Below are positions 32,868 through 41,071 of a DNA stretch of 50,536 bases, in pieces. Origin of the DNA: Nitrospira sp. GTDB taxonomy: Bacteria > Nitrospirota > Nitrospiria > Nitrospirales > Nitrospiraceae. The notes under the pieces are model-generated. The model saw only the letters and a program-made list of their open reading frames with translations, searched no databases and had not been told where the DNA came from. Every line of letters starts with the position of its first letter. Position 1 is the first letter of the stretch. The DNA lies in NCBI GenBank assembly GCA_020846195.1, contig JADLEJ010000045.1, positions 1 to 50,536 of the forward strand, in the 5' to 3' direction. The position numbers were made by a program, and so were the translations under genes.

Positions 32868-32926
32868 AAAAAGCCCATGGCCGCCTGCGGCGACCATGGG
32901 CTCTGGACTCGAAGTACTCTGGCCTC
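32868..32926 (-). promoter_or_regulatory. Leader element copy 4
   Basis: GAGGCCAGAG, 16 bases of spacing after GAGGCCA, then GAGCCCATGGTCGCC pairing with GGCGGCCATGGGC, followed by five T residues. The tonB1 ATG follows after seven bases. Just upstream a 10-bp stem (32929-32938 with 32951-32960, GCCAGATGCC and GGCGTCTGGC, one G-U pair) may form an additional leader hairpin. Confidence 0.8.
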
Positions 32927-32971
32927 TCGCCAGACGCCTAAGGAACAGATGGCATCTGGCTATTTATGAAT

Positions 32972-32988
32972 TTGATAATTAGTATCAA
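32972..32988 (-). promoter_or_regulatory. Fur box upstream of tonB1
   Basis: TTGATA-N5-TATCAA is a perfect inverted repeat. As 7-1-7, TGATAAT-T-AGTATCA matches 13 of 14 consensus positions, the best Fur site in the window. It lies 45 bases before leader copy 4. Confidence 0.78.
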
Positions 32989-33275
32989 TACACGCCGCGT
33001 CGAACTCCTGTCAATCCCCCAATCTCTGCCTCATAGAAGACTTCGCCGAAACGCACTGATGAGCCTCGCGCCTCCGCTTATCCGACAGCAGTCCTGTATA
33101 GAGCACCAACGGCGCCGACATACGCAGGCCCGGCATAACAGATGTGCAATGAGCTAATGAGAATTCTAGAAAATGGTGGCGTGTAATTCAGGAAAGCGGA
33201 GAACCGCTTGAGGTTTGCCCTCTGACACTTTCACGACTTCTGGCTTTCAGCGCGCCCTAGGGTAAGGCTGTATCC
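32989..33275. other. Intergenic region upstream of the iron island
   Basis: Together with the leader and Fur box this forms a 414-base gap. I see no convincing gene. A half-match to a Fur site (CTAATGAGAATTC, near 33154-33166) is the only other regular feature. Confidence 0.5.
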
Positions 33276-33941
33276 CTACCGGACTTTGGAAAAATCGGCA
33301 TCGAACTCGCTGGTCTTTCCGTCAGGGAAAAACACCACTACTTTGGTTTTGGCGCTGGGGTCGAAGCTATCGTACGCGAAACGCGCCGTGAACCGCGACC
33401 GGAAGGGAGCACCCTGGCCATCATTCTTGCGGCCTTTTTCCGCAGGACTCACATCGACCGGCTTGATGTTCTTATTCCCCTGCTGAAATGCAACTTGCGC
33501 CCCTTCGGCAAAATATTCGTCGTCGCCGCACAGTTGCACTTCCACTTCCATGTTCGGCATATCGACGACCTTCTTGATGAACTCGTCAGGCATGCGGATG
33601 TCTTTCTTCTGTTTCTTAGACTCCGCCGCTTCCTGGCGGCCAAACGCTTCGAGTCGAAATCGCTTAGTGCGAAGGATGGCGCTGGCACCACAAGGATCTT
33701 TCTCAGGATCCGACCCTACCCGCGTGGCCAGAGAGGCCTGCTGCAGGACCTTCTTGACGTCTTCAGGAGAATTGGCTTTGTCCATCGGAGTCCGGCCAGC
33801 TTCGAGAGCCTTCTGCGCATCGTCCGCAGACAGCTTCACGTCAATCGCCGCCGCAACCTGCGGTCCGGCCAGAACCAGAACGCCCAACAGACTCGACAAC
33901 GCCATCATCATTCTTTGACGCCGACAGGTTCTGCTCCGCAT
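33276..33941 (-). CDS. Secreted protein of unknown function
   Basis: A 221-residue protein. The signal peptide ends about residue 31 (VAAA before IDVKL). The mature part begins with a charged helical segment (SADDAQKALEAG, SPEDVKKVLQQ), contains two cysteines (DPCGAS and VQLCGDD) that could pair, and ends with a beta-rich segment RFAYDSFDP, KVVVFFPDGKTSEFDADF. GAGGGAGG lies five bases before the ATG at 33941. It stands alone upstream of the iron island, in the same direction. No family is recognised. Confidence 0.68.
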   Translation of the reverse strand: MRSRTCRRQRMMMALSSLLGVLVLAGPQVAAAIDVKLSADDAQKALEAGRTPMDKANSPEDVKKVLQQASLATRVGSDPEKDPCGASAILRTKRFRLEAFGRQEAAESKKQKKDIRMPDEFIKKVVDMPNMEVEVQLCGDDEYFAEGAQVAFQQGNKNIKPVDVSPAEKGRKNDGQGAPFRSRFTARFAYDSFDPSAKTKVVVFFPDGKTSEFDADFSKVR

Positions 33942-34007
33942 AACCGCCTCCCTCAAGATAAAGCCAAGCAAAGAATGGCGCATTGTAGGGGAATGCGCGA
34001 GGTCATT

Positions 34008-34643
34008 TCAATCATTCACAAACCGCGACCAATTCTGATAGGATTTATCCCGATAGAGCGCATTGACATCGACAGGACCGCAAACGCCTGCGCCAGCCAG
34101 CAACGCCGCCACTGCGCGTAACGGCAACCCGACAATGCCAAGAAAATCGCCGCTGATCGACTCGATAAGCTCACCGCCTAGCCCTTGAATGGAGTAGGCT
34201 CCGGCCTTCCCCATCGGCTCATGGGTGGCCAGATACCGGTCGATGGCAATCGCGTCATAGGCCTTCATCCTCACAGTGGCAGTCACCAGCGTCACCGCTT
34301 CGTGCTGAGGGAACTGACGGCACAGGGCCACGGCCGTATGCACGAAATGCGGTCGCCCTGCCAATTCGGCCAGCATCGCCCGCGCATCAGCCAGATCCAC
34401 CGGCTTGCCCAACATGTGTCCGTCATGCTCGATCACCGTGTCGCTACCCAGCACCAGCGCGTCCGGTCGTGTGACCGCGATGGACCGCGCCTTCTCACGC
34501 GCAAAACGCTCGACCTGTTGCGTTGGTGGAATTCCTGGCTGTGGCAGCTCTTCAAATTCCGGGGCGACAATCTCAAATGGAATACCCAGCAATGCCAGCA
34601 GCTCGCGACGGCGGGGAGACGTCGATGCGAGAATCAACTGCAT
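34008..34643 (-). CDS. maf: Maf-family nucleotide pyrophosphatase
   Basis: A 211-residue house-cleaning enzyme that hydrolyses modified or canonical nucleoside triphosphates such as dTTP and UTP. The N-terminal substrate loop LILASTSPRRRELL and the motifs LVLGSDTVI and GKAGAYSIQG are characteristic. Its ATG lies inside the 3' end of the dus gene (10-base overlap), making it the third gene of an MNIO-dus-maf operon. Subfamily assignment (dTTP/UTP versus m7GTP) is not certain from the motifs I can read. Confidence 0.92.
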   Translation of the reverse strand: MQLILASTSPRRRELLALLGIPFEIVAPEFEELPQPGIPPTQQVERFAREKARSIAVTRPDALVLGSDTVIEHDGHMLGKPVDLADARAMLAELAGRPHFVHTAVALCRQFPQHEAVTLVTATVRMKAYDAIAIDRYLATHEPMGKAGAYSIQGLGGELIESISGDFLGIVGLPLRAVAALLAGAGVCGPVDVNALYRDKSYQNWSRFVND

Positions 34644-35818
34644 CTCGACACAAGCGTCGCAGCCTGGTCGGATAAATCGTCATCGGATGCCTCCCCTGCC
34701 GCCGGGCCATCGACAATCTGATCGGCATGATAGCGGGCAATCATGGACTCTACGTCTTCTACCGATGACACCCGGAACATCTGGCCACGCAAGGCTGCTG
34801 CGTGAGGAAAGCCTTTGCAATACCAGCCCAGATGCTTCCGCATGCGATGGAATTGCCCCTGGTTGCAGATTGCCTGGAACTGCCGCGCATGGTCGAGCAT
34901 CACCGCGAACCGCGCATCGAGGTCCACCGGGAAGGCTTCGATACCGTTGCCTGCAGCATCCATCCTGGCCAATTCACGGGCCTGCTCTTTGGCGTGAAAA
35001 AACCACGGCGCCCCCAGCACAGCCCGCCCAACTAACACGCCGTCCACCTGTGTGGATTGTACGCGGGCCACCACCTCATTAAGACTTTGAACATCGCCAT
35101 TTCCTAACAGCAACACTCCGGTCTCTTTGACTAGCTGGACAGCCCTGGCAATCGCCGACCAATCCGCCTCGCCGCGATACATTTGCTTGAGCGTGCGCCC
35201 GTGCAGCGTAATCGCGGCTGGTTTCTCCTGGGCCAGATGCAGGACCCAGTCCTCCACAATCACGGAATCGTAGCCAAGCCGGGTTTTTACCGACAGCGGC
35301 AAGATCCGACGCGGCACCGGCGCCGCTCCCTGGCGCCCAACATTCATCGACTGAATCGCCGCAATTCTGGATGGCTTAAACCCGACCTGCTCCAGCGTCT
35401 GCCCATTCGCCCAATCGTGAATGGCACGGTTAGTGGCCTGAATGATCGCATGGGCAACCTCGGGAGTCTTGATCAACCCAGCACCGGAACCGGATGAAGC
35501 CACGCTCTTAGACGGACAACCCATATTGATGTCGATGCCGTCAAATCCCAACTCGCAGGCAGCATGTGTGGCCTGATAGAACAGCGCCGGGTCCTTGCCA
35601 TACAGTTGCGCAACAACCGGCCGCTCCAATTCACTATAGACCAGCGTGTTCAGCAAGAACTCCGGCCCTCGACACACATCATGCACATGCGTGAATTCGG
35701 TAAAGGTCACGTCGGGCCGACCGTGCTGCGCAATGACCCGGCGAAACGTCGCGTCTGTCACCCCATCCATCGGGGACAAACCCATGATCGGGCGCGGCAA
35801 GGTTGACCAGAAACTCAT
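34634..35818 (-). CDS. tRNA-dihydrouridine synthase
   Basis: A 394-residue FMN-dependent enzyme that reduces uridine to dihydrouridine in tRNA. The TIM-barrel start reads IMGLSPMDGVTDATFR. The catalytic cysteine lies in INMGCPSKSVASSGSGAGL, near residue 100. The FMN phosphate region is in ITLHGRTLKQMYRGEADW, then VLLLGNGDV and GVLVGRAVLGAPW. Segment QVGFKPSRIAAIQSMNVGR (about 145-165) looks like an insertion. The ATG overlaps the stop of the MNIO gene. The exact site specificity (DusA, B or C) is not assigned. Confidence 0.92.
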   Translation of the reverse strand: MSFWSTLPRPIMGLSPMDGVTDATFRRVIAQHGRPDVTFTEFTHVHDVCRGPEFLLNTLVYSELERPVVAQLYGKDPALFYQATHAACELGFDGIDINMGCPSKSVASSGSGAGLIKTPEVAHAIIQATNRAIHDWANGQTLEQVGFKPSRIAAIQSMNVGRQGAAPVPRRILPLSVKTRLGYDSVIVEDWVLHLAQEKPAAITLHGRTLKQMYRGEADWSAIARAVQLVKETGVLLLGNGDVQSLNEVVARVQSTQVDGVLVGRAVLGAPWFFHAKEQARELARMDAAGNGIEAFPVDLDARFAVMLDHARQFQAICNQGQFHRMRKHLGWYCKGFPHAAALRGQMFRVSSVEDVESMIARYHADQIVDGPAAGEASDDDLSDQAATLVSRCS

Positions 35819-37314
35819 CGGCCTGTGCTCGCTATCTGTAAAGGCCCTGCATTGGCCGCCTGGTAGGCTTGACGCAATTCAGCCGCTTCCCGTTGCGCCA
35901 GCGGGGTGAGATCCACCGCCACGTCACTGACAAATTCCACGAACCGGTCGATTTTCACGTCGAAAAAATCGTATGACCGCGTCACCGGGTGAGGCCGGCA
36001 AAACCAAAAGGACACAAACCGATCAAGCGCAAGGCGCTGCGACTCCAACGCTCGACAGGTTTCAGGAAACATGGCTTCAATATCGCCGCCCCAGTGCAGG
36101 ATTTCGTAGGGAAGATATTCCGTTCGATACCACTCAAGATCATCGCAACAGGCCATCGCCGCCGTCCAATCAGGCCCGGAGGGCTCGGCCCCGCCTGACA
36201 CAACCCGCGCATACCTGTCATAGGCCTCGGCCAGAGCCTGCGATTTCGCCAGAGCGTTGTCTTCTGCTGGATAGCGCAAATTGACTGACAGAGGCGCGAT
36301 TGCATCAACAGCCGTGCTTCTCGATACATCCACATCGAATACGCATTGGTATCGTTCCAGAAAAACCGCCAACTCATCGGCAATCAGATCCGGCGCCTTC
36401 GTATCGACCTCAAGCGCCATCCCGCGTAATTGCTGCAACCGGCCGCATCGAAGAATGCGATCCAGCATCTCGAACAGCACGGAAGGAATCGGCGCAGCAT
36501 GGGCGTCTGTCCACCGCGGCAAACAATTCTCTCCGCCATGCGCCAACGCCGCCACCTCACCTTTCAACGACTCATGAACGGCGAGGCCTGCCACATGAAT
36601 TTCCACCACCCGCTCGACCGGAAACTCCTGCAGAAAATCATCGAGGAATTGTAAAATAGGCTGCGTCCGCCAGACTCCGGAATAGCGATAGACGGTCCAT
36701 AGATGCCCGACATCCAGCACCAGCCCGCAGGCTGTTTGGTCGGTCACACGACGGAAGTAGGCAGGAATCGAAAGGCTCCCCGCGACAAAATACGTCAGCG
36801 GCGGCATTTCCAGCAGAAACAGCGGAGAGTTCCCTCCTGGCAGCGACACGCATTGATCGAAGATCGCCTGCACCGCGCGAATATTTTGAGCCACGATGTC
36901 CGCACTCGCGGCGGTATACAGCGGGGGCAAATAGGTCCCGAATGAATAGCCTGCAATATGTTTCGTCGCACATTCATGATTCGACCAGGCACTTCGAAGT
37001 AACGCCAGGTGCGATGCCAGTGCGCGAGCTTCTTCTTGAAACAAGGGATCAGTCTCGGCCCCCGGCTGCGTCACCCACAGGCCCTCACCATGGTACGGCA
37101 GTGACAGATCGGTCTGGCGGCGAACGGCGGCCAGCGCACTGGAAGTCGCATGAAATACTTCCAAGTACATCGGAAAGGCTTGACGGCGCGTGAGGTCGGC
37201 GAGCAAGCTGAGAAGGTCGGGCGAATAGACATCGACCGACAGCCCAAGCCCTTGAACCGGGATCCGAGCCACTCGGTCCAGAAAATCATGGTCCATCGCA
37301 CGCGACAGAGTCAT
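35815..37314 (-). CDS. DUF692 / MNIO-family multinuclear iron enzyme with C-terminal extension
   Basis: A 499-residue protein. Residues about 20-330 follow the TIM-barrel DUF692 pattern, with all ligand-type positions: E52, H75 (LPYHGEGLW), E169, D201 and H204 (LVLDVGHLW), H240 (VEIHVAGL), D270 and H272 (TDAHAAPIP) and E302 (ALEVDTKAP). Family members such as MbnB bind two or three irons and oxidatively modify peptides, usually at cysteine. The remaining 170 residues have no motif I know. It leads an operon with dus and maf. I found no precursor peptide or DUF2063 partner nearby, so the substrate may be a protein or tRNA-related molecule; this is open. Confidence 0.83.
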   Translation of the reverse strand: MTLSRAMDHDFLDRVARIPVQGLGLSVDVYSPDLLSLLADLTRRQAFPMYLEVFHATSSALAAVRRQTDLSLPYHGEGLWVTQPGAETDPLFQEEARALASHLALLRSAWSNHECATKHIAGYSFGTYLPPLYTAASADIVAQNIRAVQAIFDQCVSLPGGNSPLFLLEMPPLTYFVAGSLSIPAYFRRVTDQTACGLVLDVGHLWTVYRYSGVWRTQPILQFLDDFLQEFPVERVVEIHVAGLAVHESLKGEVAALAHGGENCLPRWTDAHAAPIPSVLFEMLDRILRCGRLQQLRGMALEVDTKAPDLIADELAVFLERYQCVFDVDVSRSTAVDAIAPLSVNLRYPAEDNALAKSQALAEAYDRYARVVSGGAEPSGPDWTAAMACCDDLEWYRTEYLPYEILHWGGDIEAMFPETCRALESQRLALDRFVSFWFCRPHPVTRSYDFFDVKIDRFVEFVSDVAVDLTPLAQREAAELRQAYQAANAGPLQIASTGR

Positions 37315-37349
37315 CCACCCGCCCTCTCATCCTGGCAACAACTGGGCCC

Positions 37350-37379
37350 AGTGTATTCCGACAAACCCTTGAGTGACAA
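37350..37379 (-). promoter_or_regulatory. Predicted promoter of the MNIO-dus-maf operon
   Basis: On the minus strand TTGTCA (37379-37374), 18 bases, then TACACT (37355-37350), about 35 bases before the start codon. Confidence 0.45.
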
Positions 37380-37413
37380 GGCTTTGACGGATCCACAGTG
37401 GCCGGAATCCGTC

Positions 37414-37422
37414 TGCTATACT
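37414..37422 (+). promoter_or_regulatory. Extended -10 promoter of the CBS-PilZ gene
   Basis: TGC directly precedes TATACT (37417-37422), the extended -10 form. No good -35 box is seen. The transcript would start near 37430, some 50 bases before the ATG. Confidence 0.45.
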
Positions 37423-37481
37423 TGCCATACACCGCTGCCGCCAGGGCATGCGCCCGTCACCGTACACACTCTGGCGATGCG

Positions 37482-38252
37482 ATGATAAACCAAAACCATC
37501 AACAACCAAAGACACCGAACCCCAAACTCACAGTGGTTGCACACATGATGACTCCAGGCGTCGTTCAAATTCCCGGTGATGTCACCGTCACCGAAGCGGC
37601 CTCCCTTCTGGAGCGTGAGCAGATGCCGTGCCTCCTGGTGAAAGACACCGACCTGCACTTTGGCTTGATGACACCGTCCGATATCGTGAAGAAAGTGGTC
37701 GCCCTGGGCCTTGCACCGGATGATATCGAAGTTCGAGCGATCATGTCTCGGCCCGTGCACTTCATTGAACACGACCGCGCGGCGGATGAGGCCACGTCCT
37801 TGATGATGTCATCGGGTGCTCCCATTCTGATCGTCACAAAACAGGAACAACCGGTCGGAGTATTGACCGCTCGCGACCTCGTTTTATCCCCTAAACGCTG
37901 CCACACGCGCGTCCCGGCCACCATCGGCGTCATGGGCACCGGCGCGCCCGAAGCCCAACACCAGGCTGTCATCGTGCAACTCAGTCATGTCGGCGCGATG
38001 GTTCAGACCCCGGCTGTTTTGCCGCCCGGCACACGAGTCTTTTTGAATTTCTCCCTTCCAGAACTGGCGGCTCCCCTGACCGTGACCGGAACGGTTCTCG
38101 AGGATTATGACCCACTCTACGAGTCCGGGAAAACCGGAACGGTGGAAAATCCGAGTGTCGACATCCAATTCACCGGACTCTCGCCAGCCGATCAGTCCCG
38201 CATCAAAGCCTGGGTCCTTCAGAACTCGCCCAAATCGACCGATCTAGCCTAG
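37482..38252 (+). CDS. CBS-domain pair fused to a PilZ domain
   Basis: A 256-residue cytoplasmic protein. Two CBS motifs (about 20-75 and 82-140, with LLVKDTDLHFGLMTPSDIV and VTKQEQPVGVLTARDLV) form a nucleotide-sensing module. The C-terminal PilZ part (about 145-250) has RCHTR, fitting the RxxxR c-di-GMP motif, and QLSHVG in place of (D/N)xSxxG. Together these suggest a protein that responds to both an adenine nucleotide and c-di-GMP. The ATG at 37482 is used because the conserved region begins soon after it. There is no effector domain, so it probably acts through protein contact. Confidence 0.8.
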   Translation: MINQNHQQPKTPNPKLTVVAHMMTPGVVQIPGDVTVTEAASLLEREQMPCLLVKDTDLHFGLMTPSDIVKKVVALGLAPDDIEVRAIMSRPVHFIEHDRAADEATSLMMSSGAPILIVTKQEQPVGVLTARDLVLSPKRCHTRVPATIGVMGTGAPEAQHQAVIVQLSHVGAMVQTPAVLPPGTRVFLNFSLPELAAPLTVTGTVLEDYDPLYESGKTGTVENPSVDIQFTGLSPADQSRIKAWVLQNSPKSTDLA

Positions 38253-38276
38253 CCGTCGCGTAACTCGCGATCTTCT

Positions 38277-38305
38277 TTGACCATAAGAACCGTGCCTGGT
38301 AGAAT
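38277..38305 (+). promoter_or_regulatory. Predicted promoter of the LOG-family gene
   Basis: TTGACC (38277-38282), 17 bases, TAGAAT (38300-38305), both five of six. +1 is near 38312. Confidence 0.6.
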
Positions 38306-38347
38306 TTTCCCATTCTCACGGCTCACCATCATACACACTAGATCTCT

Positions 38348-39403
38348 ATGGACTCCCCTATGAAATCCGCGCAAAGCCGCCCACGCACGATCCTTTCCAA
38401 CGACGAAGTCTTGACCCAGATTCGCGGACTCTTGGATAGTCCTGAAGACGATCTTCATGCCACCCTGATGAAGGAACTATTGACTGGGGTGTTGAAGTTT
38501 CACGATTCGCATCTCGACCTCTTAGACCTGAAGATTATTAACCGCGCAATCAAAGAACTGCGCCACGCCTTTACCGTCTTTAACCGGTATCATGATCGGC
38601 GGAAGGTCAGCATCTTCGGCTCTGCGCGCACACCCTCCGATGACCCCAATTATCAGCTGGCCCATCGCTTTGCGGAACAAGTGGTGAAAGCCGGCTACAT
38701 GGTGATCACCGGCGGCGCCGACGGCATCATGCGAGCCTCGCAGGAAGGAGCCGGGCGCGAGAACAGTTTCGGCGTCAATATCATGCTTCCGTTCGAGCAA
38801 GGCGCGAACGCCACAATCGCCAACGACCCCAAGCTGATCACCTTTAAATACTTTTTCACCCGCAAACTGATGTTCCAGAAAGAAGCCAACGCGATCGTGC
38901 TATTCCCCGGCGGCTTTGGAACGCACGACGAAGGATTTGAAATCCTGACGCTGGCGCAAACCGGCAAGAGCGACCCGCAACCGATTGTTTGCATTCAAGC
39001 CCCTGGATGCGATTACTGGGACGATTGGTCTGCTTTCATTGTGAAGCAACTCCTGAAACGGCGGTTGATCAACGAAGAAGACCTCAGCCTCTTCAAGATC
39101 GTCAACTCGGCAGAAGCGGCCGTGGACGAAATTTCGGCGTTCTACCGCCGCTACCACTCGATTCGATTCGTCGGGAAATCGATGGCGATGCGGCTGAACT
39201 CTCCCATCTCCAAGGAACACCTCGAACAGATCCAGACGCAATTCGGCGACCTCCTCTCCGAAGGGCAGTTTGAACTGCGCGGGGCACTGGAGGAAGAGTT
39301 GGACGAGCCCGCTATCGCAAACCTCCCTCGTCTGGTCTTCCCCTTCAACCGTCGAAGCGCCGGACGGCTTCGCCAGCTCATCAACTATGTGAATGGCCTC
39401 TGA
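38348..39403 (+). CDS. LOG-family (TIGR00730-like) Rossmann-fold protein
   Basis: A 351-residue protein with the nucleotide-binding fold of the LOG/YgdH group. The core runs from VSIFGSARTPSDDPNYQ through VITGGADGIMRASQEGA to VLFPGGFGTHDEGFEIL (about 182-198), the PGGxGTxxE catalytic motif. Members hydrolyse nucleoside 5'-monophosphates to base and ribose phosphate. An N-terminal helical part of about 75 residues and a C-terminal part of about 90 exceed the short plant-type enzymes, recalling PpnN. It stands alone with its own promoter. The substrate is not settled. Confidence 0.85.
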   Translation: MDSPMKSAQSRPRTILSNDEVLTQIRGLLDSPEDDLHATLMKELLTGVLKFHDSHLDLLDLKIINRAIKELRHAFTVFNRYHDRRKVSIFGSARTPSDDPNYQLAHRFAEQVVKAGYMVITGGADGIMRASQEGAGRENSFGVNIMLPFEQGANATIANDPKLITFKYFFTRKLMFQKEANAIVLFPGGFGTHDEGFEILTLAQTGKSDPQPIVCIQAPGCDYWDDWSAFIVKQLLKRRLINEEDLSLFKIVNSAEAAVDEISAFYRRYHSIRFVGKSMAMRLNSPISKEHLEQIQTQFGDLLSEGQFELRGALEEELDEPAIANLPRLVFPFNRRSAGRLRQLINYVNGL

Positions 39404-39473
39404 CGATCGCGTAAAATTCCTGCGATCACCCCTTCAGTCCAGCCCTGCGAGCATGCTATGGTGACGAACCTCT

Positions 39474-40346
39474 ATGAAGGATTCGCCAGCATGCCGCCAA
39501 TTCAGTCATCCCCCGAGCACCGTCCTCTATCATGCCGAGTGCGCTGATGGATTTGGCGCGGCTTGGGCCATCTGGCAGCAGTATCCTCAGGCCCGATTCA
39601 TTCCCGTCAAACACGGGAATCCTCCCCCAGCCGACCTCAAAAATCAGCGCGTCGTCATCGTCGATTTCAGCTACTCCCGCCAGATTCTCGAAGCGATGGC
39701 TGCTGAGACGACCGCCCTGCTGATCCTCGATCACCATATTACCGCCGAGCAATCACTTGCCGGTCTTCCCTACGCCTACTTTGACATGAAGAAGTCGGGC
39801 GCCGTCTTGGGATGGGAATGGGCGCACGGAACCCCGGCGCCTTGGTTGCTGCAATACATCCAGGACAAAGATTTATGGAACTGGGCGCTCCCTGGCAGCC
39901 GTGAAATCAATGCCGCCATCGCCTCCTATCCGTTCGATTTTCAGCGGTGGAGCCGGTTCACCCAGCCTGAACTGGAGCAGGACGGCCGCGCGATTCTTCG
40001 GTATGAACAGGAGCTCGTCGGAAAACTCGCCGCTCAGGCCGCAATGGTGAAATTTCAAGGCGCCGTTGTTCCGGCCGTGCAGAGCGTCATCCTCACCAGC
40101 CAGATCGGAGAGCGCCTCTCGCCGGATCACCCCTTCTGCCTGATCTGGCATGACCGGGATAATCGCCGCTACTTCAGCATGCGCTCCCGCGAGGACGGCA
40201 CCGATGTGGGAAGCATCGCCGCCTCTTTCGGCGGCGGCGGCCACACTCACGCAGCCGGTTTCTCGGTGCCCCTCGCCAGCGACGGATCGCTCCCTTCAAA
40301 TCCCGACCTGCCCCGGCCTATCCTTAATCGCCGCCGCACGCCCTAG
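39474..40346 (+). CDS. DHH-family phosphoesterase
   Basis: A 290-residue enzyme of the DHH/DHHA1 superfamily. Metal-binding motifs are HAECADGFGAAW (D25), VIVDFSYSR (D64), LDHH (D86-H88) and IQDKDLWNW. The C-terminal DHHA1 motif FGGGGHTHAAGF binds substrate. Relatives cleave nucleotides such as oligoribonucleotides, pAp or cyclic dinucleotide products. The C terminus is a short basic tail (NRRRTP). The rhomboid gene starts eight bases later, suggesting co-transcription. The exact substrate cannot be deduced. Confidence 0.87.
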   Translation: MKDSPACRQFSHPPSTVLYHAECADGFGAAWAIWQQYPQARFIPVKHGNPPPADLKNQRVVIVDFSYSRQILEAMAAETTALLILDHHITAEQSLAGLPYAYFDMKKSGAVLGWEWAHGTPAPWLLQYIQDKDLWNWALPGSREINAAIASYPFDFQRWSRFTQPELEQDGRAILRYEQELVGKLAAQAAMVKFQGAVVPAVQSVILTSQIGERLSPDHPFCLIWHDRDNRRYFSMRSREDGTDVGSIAASFGGGGHTHAAGFSVPLASDGSLPSNPDLPRPILNRRRTP

Positions 40347-40354
40347 CGGGCTCC

Positions 40355-41059
40355 ATGCTTCCTCTGCGCGACGATAATCCGACCGAGCGACCGCCGATTG
40401 TGACGATTGCGATCATCGCGGCTTGCGTGTTGGTATTTGCCTACCAGTTCACGCTTCCCGACAAGCCTGGCCAGGCGTTCGCTTTTCAGTATGGAGCCAT
40501 CCCTGCTGCCATCTTCGGCCATGCAACCCTTCCAACCGACATCGCCGCCACTCCTGCGGCACTGACCCTGCTCACGAGCATGTTTCTCCACGGCGGCTGG
40601 ATGCATTTGCTCGGCAACATGCTCTACCTCTGGATCTTCGGCAACAATATCGAAGATGCCATGGGCCATTTCAAGTTCGCAGTCTTCTACACCCTCTGCG
40701 GAATCCTGGCGGCGCTAAGCCATGCCCTCACCGATCCGTCCTCTCAGATTCCCATGGTCGGCGCCAGTGGCGCCATTTCTGCCATCCTGGGGGCCTATCT
40801 CTTGCTGTATCCCAGAGCGCGCGTGCTGGTGCTGATCCCGCCTCCCTTCTTTGGCACCGTTTCTGTGCCGGCCATCATGGTCTTGGGATTCTGGTTCTTG
40901 GGGCAGCTCTACAGCGGCGGACTGTCGCTGGGATCGCACGGCGGAGGGATTGCCTTCTTCGCGCACATCGGAGGATTTATAGCAGGCATGGCCCTGGTAG
41001 GGATCTTCAAACAGCGGGAGGTGCCCTTCTTCGCCCCAGCGCATTCCGGACGGTATTAA
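40355..41059 (+). CDS. Rhomboid-family intramembrane serine protease
   Basis: A 234-residue membrane protein with about six helices. The catalytic serine S138 lies in GASGAIS and the catalytic histidine H204 in FAHIGGFIAG. HGGWMHLLGNM (79-89) carries the conserved His/Asn pair of helix 2. All key residues are intact, so activity is expected. It follows the DHH gene by eight bases and converges on the degenerate kinase gene. The substrate is unknown. Confidence 0.92.
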   Translation: MLPLRDDNPTERPPIVTIAIIAACVLVFAYQFTLPDKPGQAFAFQYGAIPAAIFGHATLPTDIAATPAALTLLTSMFLHGGWMHLLGNMLYLWIFGNNIEDAMGHFKFAVFYTLCGILAALSHALTDPSSQIPMVGASGAISAILGAYLLLYPRARVLVLIPPPFFGTVSVPAIMVLGFWFLGQLYSGGLSLGSHGGGIAFFAHIGGFIAGMALVGIFKQREVPFFAPAHSGRY

Positions 41060-41071
41060 TGCCCCGGCGCG

